Shown here in pieces: positions 16,756 through 25,984 of a DNA stretch of 64,000 nucleotides. Below the pieces are notes generated by a model. That model was not told the origin of the DNA, made no database searches, and saw nothing but the letters and a program-made list of their open reading frames with translations. This DNA comes from Dysgonomonas sp. UBA7710 (GTDB lineage: Bacteria; Bacteroidota; Bacteroidia; Bacteroidales; Dysgonomonadaceae), in the NCBI RefSeq assembly GCF_002482385.1, contig NZ_DLFW01000047.1:330405-394404 (forward strand). The letters are read 5' to 3'. Each line of letters begins with the position of its first letter. The stretch's first letter is position 1. Made by a program: the position numbers and the translations under genes.

Positions 16756-19095
16756 ATGATTGATACTATGCTAAAAATGACAACAGCTCTTATAACGGTT
16801 CTTTGCCTGACGATAACAGGATGCACCACGGAAGTCAAAATAAAAAGTTCTGCTCCTTCCGATTATGTCAATCCGTTTATCGGGGCCAGTACCAGTGTAG
16901 GCGCTGCCGGAGTTTACCACGGACTGGGGAAAACATTCCCCGGCGCGGCCACACCTTACGGAATGGTTCAGGTTAACCCAAACACAATAACGGGAGGTGA
17001 CAATTCGCCGGGTTACAGTTACGAACATAAAACTATCGAAGGTTTTGCGTTCACACAAATGAGTGGTGTGGGTTGGTTCGGCGATCTGGGAAATTTCCTT
17101 GTAATGCCTACTACTGGTGACTTGAAGATAATTGCGGGTAAAGAAGACGGAAGCATAAGCGGATATCGCTCCCTGTACGATAAAAAGACCGAAACCGCTA
17201 AAGCAGGATACTATTCAGTAAACCTGACCGACTACAATATCGGAGTAGAGGCCACAGCAGCGCCGCACAGCGGGATGTTACGATTTACATTCCCCGAACA
17301 TAAACAATCTCGTATACAGATAGACCTGGCTCGAAGAGTTGGCGGGACATCTACATATCAATATGTAAAAGTAGTTAATGACAGCACTATACAAGGATGG
17401 ATGAAATGTACGCCGGATGGTGGCGGCTGGGGCGATGGTGAAGGCAATACTGATTATACTGTGTTTTTCTATGCGCAATTCAGTCGTCCGTTAAACAAGT
17501 ACGGGTTCTGGAGTGCCGATATACCCGACAATTGGAAACGAAAACTCAAAGATGTGATAAGCATCCCTTATCTGAAAAGAGTATCGGAAGCTAAAATTTT
17601 TAGAGAGATTAAGGAACTGGAGGGTAAGCACCTCGGCTTCTTTACCGAATTCGATACTAAGAAAGATGAAGAAGTGACATTGAAAGTAGGAATATCTTTT
17701 GTCGATATGGATGGTGCGGAAAAGAACTTCAAAGCGGAAATAGCAGACAAAAATTTCGACCTTGTCCGCAATGAAGCAAAAGAGAGCTGGGATAAAGAAC
17801 TGGGCAAGATAAATATTGCGGGAGGAACCGACGATCAGAAAACTATTTTTTATACATCGCTTTATCACACAATGATAGATCCGCGCATATATACCGATGT
17901 AGACGGACGTTACACAGGTGGTGACAACCGGATATACAGCGATTCCACATTCACGAAACGTACTATATTCAGCGGATGGGATGTATTCCGCAGCCAGTTC
18001 CCTTTGCAAACCATCATTAACCCCCAATTAGTAAACGATCAACTTAACTCTCTGATTACCCTTGCCGAACAGAGCGGACGCGAATATTACGAGCGTTGGG
18101 AAATTATGAACGCATACTCGGGCTGTATGATAGGAAACCCTGCCCTATCCGTTCTGGCGGATGCTTATGTGAAGGGTATATGTAATTACGACATAGACAA
18201 AGCCTACAAGTATGCAGTGAACACATCGAAAAGATATGGTAATGACGCTCTGGGCTATACAGCTTCATCACTCAGCATATCCCATACTCTCGAGTATGCT
18301 TATGCTGACTGGTGTATATCCCGTATTGCCAACAAAATGGGCAATAGCGACGATGAAAAACTATTCAGGGAAAAAGGTCAGGCCTACAGGAATATTTTTG
18401 ATAAGGAAAAGGGCTGGTTCCGTCCGCGGAAGGCTGATGGTTCTTGGGAAGAATGGCCTGAAAATGCGCTATTTAAAGAATGGTATGGCTGCATAGAATC
18501 TAATTCTTACCAGCAGGGGTGGTTTGTACCTCACGATGTTCCGGGTATGGTCGAGTTGATGGGTGGTGAAGATAAAGTTATCGCAAACCTCACAAACCTT
18601 TTTGAAAAGACTCCCGAGGATTTTTTATGGAATGACTACTATAACCATGCCAACGAGCCGGTACACCACGTTCCGTTCCTGTTCAATCGTCTGAGACATC
18701 CTTGGCTGACACAAAAGTGGACTCGCCATATATGTGATAAAGCTTATGCTAACAAAGTAGAAGGTATAGTAGGTAATGAAGATGTGGGCCAAATGTCGGC
18801 CTGGTATGTACTTACCGCTTCCGGAATACATCCTGTGTGCCCGGGAGACACACGTATGGAGATAACAAGCCCCGTATTCGACAAGATAGAATATAGGCTG
18901 GATTCGAAATACTTTAAGGGAGGGAAGTTTACCATAATAGCACACAATAATTCACCTGAAAATATATACATACAAAAAGCGTTGCTGAACGGAAAAGAAT
19001 ATAGAAACTGTTATATAGATTTTTCAACTATAGCAGACGGAGCCACCTTGGAATTGTTTATGGGTAGCAAACCAAACAAGGACTGGGGTATATGA
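16756..19095 (+). CDS. GH92 alpha-mannosidase, lipoprotein
   Basis: 779 residues. The N-terminus ends in a lipobox (LCLTITGC), so the enzyme is membrane-anchored. GH92 signatures run throughout: DYVNPFIGAS near residue 36, GLGKTFPGAATPYGMVQ, SGWDVFRSQFPL, AYSGCMIGNPALSVLADAY, and CIESNSYQQGW with Glu581 at the place of the family's catalytic acid. The last signature is GNEDVGQMSAWYVL (Asp676) in the calcium/base region. GH92 enzymes are calcium-dependent inverting exo-alpha-mannosidases cutting 1,2-, 1,3- or 1,6-linked mannose. It forms a pair with the upstream GH38 gene. Confidence 0.93.
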   Translation: MIDTMLKMTTALITVLCLTITGCTTEVKIKSSAPSDYVNPFIGASTSVGAAGVYHGLGKTFPGAATPYGMVQVNPNTITGGDNSPGYSYEHKTIEGFAFTQMSGVGWFGDLGNFLVMPTTGDLKIIAGKEDGSISGYRSLYDKKTETAKAGYYSVNLTDYNIGVEATAAPHSGMLRFTFPEHKQSRIQIDLARRVGGTSTYQYVKVVNDSTIQGWMKCTPDGGGWGDGEGNTDYTVFFYAQFSRPLNKYGFWSADIPDNWKRKLKDVISIPYLKRVSEAKIFREIKELEGKHLGFFTEFDTKKDEEVTLKVGISFVDMDGAEKNFKAEIADKNFDLVRNEAKESWDKELGKINIAGGTDDQKTIFYTSLYHTMIDPRIYTDVDGRYTGGDNRIYSDSTFTKRTIFSGWDVFRSQFPLQTIINPQLVNDQLNSLITLAEQSGREYYERWEIMNAYSGCMIGNPALSVLADAYVKGICNYDIDKAYKYAVNTSKRYGNDALGYTASSLSISHTLEYAYADWCISRIANKMGNSDDEKLFREKGQAYRNIFDKEKGWFRPRKADGSWEEWPENALFKEWYGCIESNSYQQGWFVPHDVPGMVELMGGEDKVIANLTNLFEKTPEDFLWNDYYNHANEPVHHVPFLFNRLRHPWLTQKWTRHICDKAYANKVEGIVGNEDVGQMSAWYVLTASGIHPVCPGDTRMEITSPVFDKIEYRLDSKYFKGGKFTIIAHNNSPENIYIQKALLNGKEYRNCYIDFSTIADGATLELFMGSKPNKDWGI

Positions 19096-19289
19096 AACTT
19101 GGAGAGGCTTAGAAATATGATGCGGAATAAATCACAAATACATTTTCTTATGGAATGAAAAAAACAAATACAAAAGAACCATAATTTAATATATAGCCAT
19201 ATGAGAAAACTATCGATTAATAATATTGACTGATAAGTAAAGCTCTAGCTATTTCAATGATTGTTTTATTAACCTAATACATTATATGT

Positions 19290-21122
19290 ATGAAAAACAT
19301 TTTATATCTATTATTAACATTGACTGTCATATGGGGATGTTTTTCCTCCTGTAGTGACAAAGGGTTTCTGGACGAAACTGTAACGACAAACCTTGATTAT
19401 AATAAGGTCTTTTCCGACAGTGCGCTTACCGAGGGCTTTCTGGCTGAAATCTACCGGGAGGTTGGTTTTGACGTGAAAGGTAACCGTTTCAGCACAATAT
19501 CGGAACAATTGGGCGGGCTTCAGACCGCATGCGATGAAGCCGAATTCAGACTGTCTTCGGAGGGTATTGCCGATGTGCAATTTGCATCGGGAACTGTCAA
19601 TCCAGTAATTATTACTGACGATGCATGGAGAATACCTTACCAAAACATCCGCCGGGTAAATGTCTTTTTTAAAGGAATTGAACAGGCCCCTTTACAGAAA
19701 TCACGAAAAGACCGCCTCAAAGCCGAAGCTCGTTTTCTGCGAGCCTGGTATTACCATATCATGGTGAGACATTATGGAGGTGTACCATTGATCGGTGATA
19801 CTATTTACTCTAACGACGACAAGACAAAAGATACACGCGACACGTTCGATGATTGCCTGAAATATATTATCAATGAATGTGAAACTGCGGCCTCCGAGCC
19901 CAATCTACCGGTAAAACCATCGGGAACATACTACGGACGTGTAGGAAGTGGTGCCTGCAAAGCTCTGATCGCCCGCATGAAATTGTATGCAGCCAGCCCG
20001 TTATATAACGGGAACAGCGATATAGTTGCCGGAACAAATGTCCCTGCCGAGTTAGTCGGATATCCGGAGTATAGCAAGGAACGATGGAAAGAAGCCATGG
20101 ATGCCGCGTATAACGTCATAGCTCTGGGGCGGTATAGCTTGTATGTATTACAGACCGATCCGACTAACAATAACAGACCCGACCCCGGACATGGTTTCTA
20201 TGCTTTGTTCCAGGCATTAGAAAACATATATAAACCCGGATCTCTCGTTGAATCGATACTCGACGACCGCAGCCTTGGACGAGTAGCAAGAGAAAGCTGG
20301 TTCCAGCCTCCATCCCGTGGTGCTGCGAAGAGCGGATTCATTTATCAGAATCTGGCTGACGCATTTCCTATGAAAAACGGAAAGCCGATCAGCGATCCGG
20401 CTTCGGGGTACGACCCTAATAATCCGTATGCAAACCGCGATCCAAGATTTTACAATACCGTGGCTCACGATCAGACTATGATTGCATATCCGCCTAATAA
20501 TATCCCTGAACCGATAAATGTCTATCTCAATGCCGACGGTTCGTCCAGCGGTAAGGATGCTGTACATCAGGGTACACCTACCGGCTATTATATCAATAAG
20601 ATGGTTAGTCGTATCAGGGCGGCTAATGCTGTGCATGGCGACAATGAGGAGACTCCTATCTTACGCTTCGCCGAAATCTACATGGCCTATGCTGAAGCAA
20701 TGAACGAATATGAGATAGGCGACGGCAACGGATCTCAGATAGTATTACCGACTGATAAGACATACGAAGTATTGAAAGCAATCAGGGAACGCGGAGGAAT
20801 AGAAGCCGGCACAGATGGAATGTACGGACTAAAACCGAATATGACGCGACTGGAAATGCGCCAGGCCATCCGTGACGAAAGGCGTATCGAATTTGCTATA
20901 GAAGGCCACCGTTTCTTTGATGTTAGGCGCTGGAAAATTGCCGAACAAACAGACAATCAGATGATGGCAGGTATGGAAGTTCGCTTGAAACCCGATGGTG
21001 GTAAATCCTATACACGTTTCAATGTGCGGCAGCGTGTTTTCAGAAAAGCGATGTATTTCTGGCCTATCCCATATGGGGAAACCTCCAAGTCTCCCAACCT
21101 GATACAGAATCCTAACTATTAA
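19290..21122 (+). CDS. SusD-family glycan-binding lipoprotein 1
   Basis: 610 residues with a lipobox (GCFSSC) and a helical TPR-rich body. SusD hallmarks include LKAEARFLRAWYYHIMVRHYGGVPLI, ALIARMKLYAASPLYN and the end IRDERRIEFAIEGHRFFDVRRW plus PIPYGETSKSPNLIQNPNY. SusD proteins sit on the outer surface, bind oligosaccharide and close over the partner SusC pore. Unusually, it is first in the block and is separated from the nearest SusC by two small lipoprotein genes. A 194-nt gap without a recognisable promoter precedes it. Confidence 0.93.
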   Translation: MKNILYLLLTLTVIWGCFSSCSDKGFLDETVTTNLDYNKVFSDSALTEGFLAEIYREVGFDVKGNRFSTISEQLGGLQTACDEAEFRLSSEGIADVQFASGTVNPVIITDDAWRIPYQNIRRVNVFFKGIEQAPLQKSRKDRLKAEARFLRAWYYHIMVRHYGGVPLIGDTIYSNDDKTKDTRDTFDDCLKYIINECETAASEPNLPVKPSGTYYGRVGSGACKALIARMKLYAASPLYNGNSDIVAGTNVPAELVGYPEYSKERWKEAMDAAYNVIALGRYSLYVLQTDPTNNNRPDPGHGFYALFQALENIYKPGSLVESILDDRSLGRVARESWFQPPSRGAAKSGFIYQNLADAFPMKNGKPISDPASGYDPNNPYANRDPRFYNTVAHDQTMIAYPPNNIPEPINVYLNADGSSSGKDAVHQGTPTGYYINKMVSRIRAANAVHGDNEETPILRFAEIYMAYAEAMNEYEIGDGNGSQIVLPTDKTYEVLKAIRERGGIEAGTDGMYGLKPNMTRLEMRQAIRDERRIEFAIEGHRFFDVRRWKIAEQTDNQMMAGMEVRLKPDGGKSYTRFNVRQRVFRKAMYFWPIPYGETSKSPNLIQNPNY

Positions 21123-21162
21123 TCCGAAACCTTTTTTCTAACTCTATAAATAAAGATACATT

Positions 21163-21618
21163 ATGAGAAGATTAAACATAAAAATGATGTTTATGCTTTG
21201 CATTATGGTATGCTCTTTCATTTCCTGTGACAAGTTTAAAGATTCGGCCGATTACGATATCGAAGAACCAGTTAAAGACCTCGCGGGTTCCTGGTATATC
21301 ACGAAGGCTACAAGGAATGGAATAGATATTACCAAATCCATGGATTTCAGTGACTTTAGAATCACTTTCAATGGAGATAAAACTTATACCATCGACAATT
21401 ACCTCCCGTTTTTGGTTCGTCAGGACGGGACATGGAATGTAAACGACCCTCAGTATCCCACACAGCTGTTGTTCAAGGAAGGAACTTCTACTCAATCCAA
21501 TATATCTCTTTTCGAATATCAGACAGTGAAGGGCGAACGTCAGATCACCCTTTCGTTCTCGCCGGGATGTCACAGCAATGTATATTCTTATATATTAGAA
21601 CGAGTGTCTAATAATTAA
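21163..21618 (+). CDS. Small DUF5004-like surface lipoprotein
   Basis: 151 residues with a lipobox (CSFISC). The mature part is a short lipocalin-like beta protein: LAGSWYITKATRNGIDIT, FRITFNGDKTYTI, DGTWNVNDPQYPTQLLF, RQITLSFSPGCHSNVY. This fits the DUF5004 family as I remember it, seen inside SusC/SusD operons. It lies 40 nt after SusD 1 and 11 nt before the DUF4961-like gene. A role as a surface glycan-binding accessory is inferred from position; the family name is tentative. Confidence 0.6.
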   Translation: MRRLNIKMMFMLCIMVCSFISCDKFKDSADYDIEEPVKDLAGSWYITKATRNGIDITKSMDFSDFRITFNGDKTYTIDNYLPFLVRQDGTWNVNDPQYPTQLLFKEGTSTQSNISLFEYQTVKGERQITLSFSPGCHSNVYSYILERVSNN

Positions 21619-21629
21619 AATCGAACACT

Positions 21630-22751
21630 ATGAAATCAAATCCGAAAAATAAAATATTAATATATAAGATATTAGTCTGCATAATATCTCTTATTATATT
21701 CATCTCCTGCGGTATAGCATGGTACGAGAATCATGGCGATACGTTTAAAGATGAATATAAGGATAATCGCTCGCCGGTTATCTATAAGACGAGTGCGGTA
21801 AAAGCAGGTGAAGAGGCCGAATTTGTCATGTATGTAAAATGTGCGTCGAATCAAGATAACGAAACGCATAAATTGATTGTCGCCGTAAATGTTCCCAAAG
21901 TATGGACAGATACTAAAAATGCGGAAATAACATGGGAAAACAGTGATGATCTGGGTACCGAACGGAAAATGTCGTTGATACCGGAGGGAACTTCACCTAA
22001 GAATAGACCCGGGCTGACTTGGGACCAGGCACTGCTCAATGCTGTGGGCGGACGTAACCCGAATATATTAGACGACATGCAATGGGTTGCATTTCAATCT
22101 AACGACTCGTGGACAATCAACAACGGTGGAAATGATTATACGTTATTTATAAAAGTAAAAATAAAAATAAAGACCGGACCTGATAACCTGAGAGCAAAAA
22201 TAGGATTCTTTGCAAACTATGATAACGACGGACTGGGCACAGACGAAGACCGCTGGAAAGTGATGTGGGGTGACTGCTTTGAAGTAACAGATGGGGAAGG
22301 TGCCGAGCCGATAGACTTTTGTCAGTACCATTTCTTTCAGGCAACTCCGGGCAATGCTACTCAAAATGATATTCTTACATTCAAGTATATTGGCGACTAT
22401 TACAACAACCAGTTGATAAACGAAAGCAACATCTACCTGAATGCCAAGGCGCACACTGCAAATGGTAAGACTTATACAATAGACGAAATATCCGATAAAA
22501 CAAAGTTGATAAAAGATTCCAAATGGGGAGTAATGTGGAGTAATACATTATGGCCCGAAGGCTATTTCGGCATACCGGCTAACGAAACGATTACCCATAT
22601 CGAATATTATTTTACAAACGCGAATGGAAGTCTTTATGTCAGCAAATATGACGACGAATTGGTAAGAGATGCTAATCCGGGTTATGAAGAAGAACTGGTA
22701 CGTCCGGGGAGACCAATCACACCATTTGTGTACTATTTCGTTTGTAAATGA
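21630..22751 (+). CDS. DUF4961-like surface lipoprotein
   Basis: 373 residues with a lipobox (LIIFISC). Two beta-sandwich-like halves are visible. The first, about residues 50-220, includes LIVAVNVPKVWTD, LTWDQALLNAVGG and FIKVKIKIKTGPDNLRAKIG. The second, about 230-373, starts with IDFCQYHFFQATPGNATQND. The first half resembles the N-terminal domain of the 987-residue protein at 31009. The resemblance to DUF4961 is from memory. Its place between SusD and SusC suggests a surface glycan-binding protein replacing the usual SusE/F. Confidence 0.6.
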   Translation: MKSNPKNKILIYKILVCIISLIIFISCGIAWYENHGDTFKDEYKDNRSPVIYKTSAVKAGEEAEFVMYVKCASNQDNETHKLIVAVNVPKVWTDTKNAEITWENSDDLGTERKMSLIPEGTSPKNRPGLTWDQALLNAVGGRNPNILDDMQWVAFQSNDSWTINNGGNDYTLFIKVKIKIKTGPDNLRAKIGFFANYDNDGLGTDEDRWKVMWGDCFEVTDGEGAEPIDFCQYHFFQATPGNATQNDILTFKYIGDYYNNQLINESNIYLNAKAHTANGKTYTIDEISDKTKLIKDSKWGVMWSNTLWPEGYFGIPANETITHIEYYFTNANGSLYVSKYDDELVRDANPGYEEELVRPGRPITPFVYYFVCK

Positions 22752-22789
22752 GATTAATGTATAATTTTTTATAATTAAAACCGGAATTT

Positions 22790-25700
22790 ATGTATAATTC
22801 AATATATAAAAGAATCAGTAAGAGCTATTTCTTGCTTATGGTTGTATGCTGGTTATTGTCAGGGTATGGGGCCACATATGCTCAAGAGAATGCGGCTAAC
22901 GGCACATCCGGCTTTTCGGGTGTGGTTGTCGACCAATACGGGAGACCAGTACAGGGAGTGGAAATAGCCGTTAAAGCGAGTAATTATAAAGCAATCAGTG
23001 ACGAAACAGGTACATTCGGTATCGATGCTATCAATGGAAATATACTTATTCTCACACATCCTGATTACCTTATAAAAGAGGTCAAAGTTCCTAAAAACAT
23101 TAAGAAAGGAACAGTATTTACAGTGGATATAAAAGATAAGAAACTCAAAAATCCATTAAAACTGGATGTCCCTTATGGGAGGACAATAGACAAAGAAAGT
23201 TATTTGGGTGCGGCTTCGACCATCTATACAGACGAAATAACCCCTACATTGTCGGCAAATATACTGGGTGCATTGGCAGGCCGGTTACCGGGTTTGTATG
23301 TTTCTCAAAGCAGAGGATACAGAAATACCTATACCGGAGCAAGTACACTTAGTAACGCTTATCTAGGCGGCATGGCTGACGATTCCAGAGTAGGATACAA
23401 TGATAATACTCAGTATAGTTTCTCCTTGCGGGGGGCCTATTCCCCTGTAGTAATTGTCGACGGATTTCAAAGCGAACTGGTCAACCTTGATATGGAAAGT
23501 ATCGAATCCGTTTCGGTACAGAAAGATGCTTTGTCTTCTATGTTTCTGGGAGGAAGAAGTTCTCGAGGAGTGATGTATGTGACTACAAAAAAACCGGTAG
23601 GAGAAGGATTTAAAATATCGTTCACCGGCAGGTACGGCATACAGGAACCGATAAAAAATCCTAAACCGCTTCCTTCTTACCAATGGGCATATTTGCTAAA
23701 TGAGGCGTTAGTAAACGACGGCAAAAAAGGTTTATATACAGCCGATAATATCGAATCGTTCCGTTACGGAACAAATCCGCAGACATTCCCGAATGTAAAC
23801 TGGTACGATCAGGTAATGAAAAATAACTCCGATATACAGTCATATAATCTGAATGCTACCGGAGGTAATAAAACAGCCCAATATTTCGTCAGTCTGGGAT
23901 ATTTTTCCGAAAACGGACTACTTCGTGAAGACACACAGAATGCTTACAATACCAACCTCTCGTACGATCGGTACATGGTGACTTCCAAGATTAATGTAAA
24001 TGTCTTACCGGGACTTAAAATGGGAGCTACCGTTATAGGACGTATCGAGGAGGGGAATCAACCAGGAGCGGGCCTGAGTAGTATTATGAGCGATGTATAC
24101 ACACTTCCCGGAGGTGTATATCCTGTTCGCAATCAGGACGGAACCTTTGGAGGAAACAACAATTACCAGAATAACCTGCTGGCGAAGACTATCAGTTCAG
24201 GTTACCTGAAAGACCTCACCCGCGACGGATACGGCAATATCGTCATCGATCACGACATGGCATGGCTTACCGAAGGCTTGTCGGCACGCATGGTGGGTAG
24301 TGTCGCTTCTCAAAGCCGCAGCGCCTTGGATCGTAGCAAGCAGGAACCAGTCTATTTACATACTCTAAATCCCGATGGGTCGGTAAAAAGCTCTGAACGT
24401 TTTGGAAATATAGTACCGCAAAAGAACGGTTTCATCGGTGTGTCAAACTTCCAGTATATGTACGGACAGATTGCTTTGGACTATAAAAAAGTGATTAATA
24501 GGTCGCATACTATAGAAGGAAATGTATTTGCTGACGTAAAAGAAGTTCTGGACAACTATCAGTTGCCTGAAAGACCTATAAACCTGAATGCAGAAGCTAA
24601 ATACGATTTTCAGCAGAAATATTTTGCGCAAGCCGCCGTCTCCAGAAGCTACCTGAACAGGTATGCACCCGACAAAAGATGGGGTACATTCTATGCTTTC
24701 GGTTTAGGATGGGATATAAGCAAGGAAACATTTATGCAATCAGTTGACTGGATAAACAAACTCAAGCTGCGTGGGGTATTCGGACGAACCGGAAACAGTA
24801 TCGGACGCGACAACTATTATACGTGGAGACAGCAATACGACGGAGATCTCGTTGCTGTTGGTCAAGCCGGCTATTATTATCCTCAGGGATCGATTTATAC
24901 ATCCTTATACAATGGACCTGCAATAGGAATTATAGAAACGAATCTTAGCTTGTCCAATCCGAACCTGACATGGGAAAAGGCCTATAAACTGAATCTGGGG
25001 CTCGATGCCAATCTGTTCGACAACAAGCTTTGGATTTCAGCCGACTTTTACAACGATAAGCATTTCGACTTATTGATGTCAAGAGGAAAGAGCATAGAAC
25101 TCATCGGTTTGAACTATCCGAATGAAAATATAGGAAAAGTTCGCTATCAAGGTGCAGACCTGTCCGTTACTTACCAAAACAATGTGGGGGATTTCAATTA
25201 TTACGTGACCGGAAATTGGAGCATAAATCAATCAAAGATATTATTCATGGACGAACAGAATGTTCCTGAAGAATATATGCGCAAAACAGGCAATCCTATC
25301 GGAACCCGCTACGGACTCATTGCCGAAGGATTTTTCCAAACTAAGGAAGAAGTGGCAAACAGCCCGGTTATTTCCGGTTATAACATCGCTCCCGGCGACC
25401 TTAAATATAAGGATATGAATGGAGACGGAGTAATCAACGAATATGACCAGACAGCGATCGGAGGCACTAAACCTCTCTGTTTTTTCGGGCTGAATTTTGG
25501 CTTCGAATACAAGGGGTTTGAACTGTCCGCCTTATTTCAAGGTGCTTACAACAGGGAAATTTATTTTCCGGATGCCGGATGGGAATATGCGACAGGATTC
25601 ATAGCATGGGGTAATACTTACAGCCAGGCCTACGAGCATGTATTGAACCGCTGGACCCCCGAAACGGCAGAAACGGCTCTTTTCCCGAGGCTTTCCACAA

Positions 25701-25972
25701 GCCCGAATTACAATGTCGCTCCTAGTGGTATGAATAATTCATTTTGGTTGAAATCAGGAAATTACATCCGGTTAAAAAATCTGAATATCGCCTATACCCT
25801 CCCTGATTCATTTTCGAGGGATTATCTTGGCGGAGTGAAAGTAAAAGTATTTGTGGGCGGTCAAAATTTATGGACACAAGCTGCTTTCGATCTGGTTGAC
25901 CCTGAGATTGTAGATTTCAGGAACTATCCGGCACTACGTGGCTTCAATACAGGGATCAATATCAAATTTTAG
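22790..25972 (+). CDS. Atypical SusC-family TonB-dependent transporter 1
   Basis: 1060 residues. A signal peptide ends near residue 31 (ATYAQ), then a carboxypeptidase-regulatory-like domain (GFSGVVVDQYGRPVQGVEI). The plug is present (ILGALAGRLPGLYVSQS, SPVVIVDGF, SSMFLGGRSSRGVMYVTT), and the beta-barrel ends in the expected aromatic residue (GINIKF). The usual TonB-box phrase DEVVVVGYG is not visible; the equivalent spot reads LKLDVPYGRTIDK. SusC proteins import oligosaccharides across the outer membrane. A SusD gene starts 12 nt downstream, the normal SusC-SusD order. Confidence 0.9.
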   Translation: MYNSIYKRISKSYFLLMVVCWLLSGYGATYAQENAANGTSGFSGVVVDQYGRPVQGVEIAVKASNYKAISDETGTFGIDAINGNILILTHPDYLIKEVKVPKNIKKGTVFTVDIKDKKLKNPLKLDVPYGRTIDKESYLGAASTIYTDEITPTLSANILGALAGRLPGLYVSQSRGYRNTYTGASTLSNAYLGGMADDSRVGYNDNTQYSFSLRGAYSPVVIVDGFQSELVNLDMESIESVSVQKDALSSMFLGGRSSRGVMYVTTKKPVGEGFKISFTGRYGIQEPIKNPKPLPSYQWAYLLNEALVNDGKKGLYTADNIESFRYGTNPQTFPNVNWYDQVMKNNSDIQSYNLNATGGNKTAQYFVSLGYFSENGLLREDTQNAYNTNLSYDRYMVTSKINVNVLPGLKMGATVIGRIEEGNQPGAGLSSIMSDVYTLPGGVYPVRNQDGTFGGNNNYQNNLLAKTISSGYLKDLTRDGYGNIVIDHDMAWLTEGLSARMVGSVASQSRSALDRSKQEPVYLHTLNPDGSVKSSERFGNIVPQKNGFIGVSNFQYMYGQIALDYKKVINRSHTIEGNVFADVKEVLDNYQLPERPINLNAEAKYDFQQKYFAQAAVSRSYLNRYAPDKRWGTFYAFGLGWDISKETFMQSVDWINKLKLRGVFGRTGNSIGRDNYYTWRQQYDGDLVAVGQAGYYYPQGSIYTSLYNGPAIGIIETNLSLSNPNLTWEKAYKLNLGLDANLFDNKLWISADFYNDKHFDLLMSRGKSIELIGLNYPNENIGKVRYQGADLSVTYQNNVGDFNYYVTGNWSINQSKILFMDEQNVPEEYMRKTGNPIGTRYGLIAEGFFQTKEEVANSPVISGYNIAPGDLKYKDMNGDGVINEYDQTAIGGTKPLCFFGLNFGFEYKGFELSALFQGAYNREIYFPDAGWEYATGFIAWGNTYSQAYEHVLNRWTPETAETALFPRLSTSPNYNVAPSGMNNSFWLKSGNYIRLKNLNIAYTLPDSFSRDYLGGVKVKVFVGGQNLWTQAAFDLVDPEIVDFRNYPALRGFNTGINIKF

Positions 25973-25984
25973 TATTCTCTAAAA

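Noticed and set aside
17491..18027. 178-codon minus-strand frame
   Set aside because: Antisense to GH92 coding sequence; a shadow of the codon pattern.
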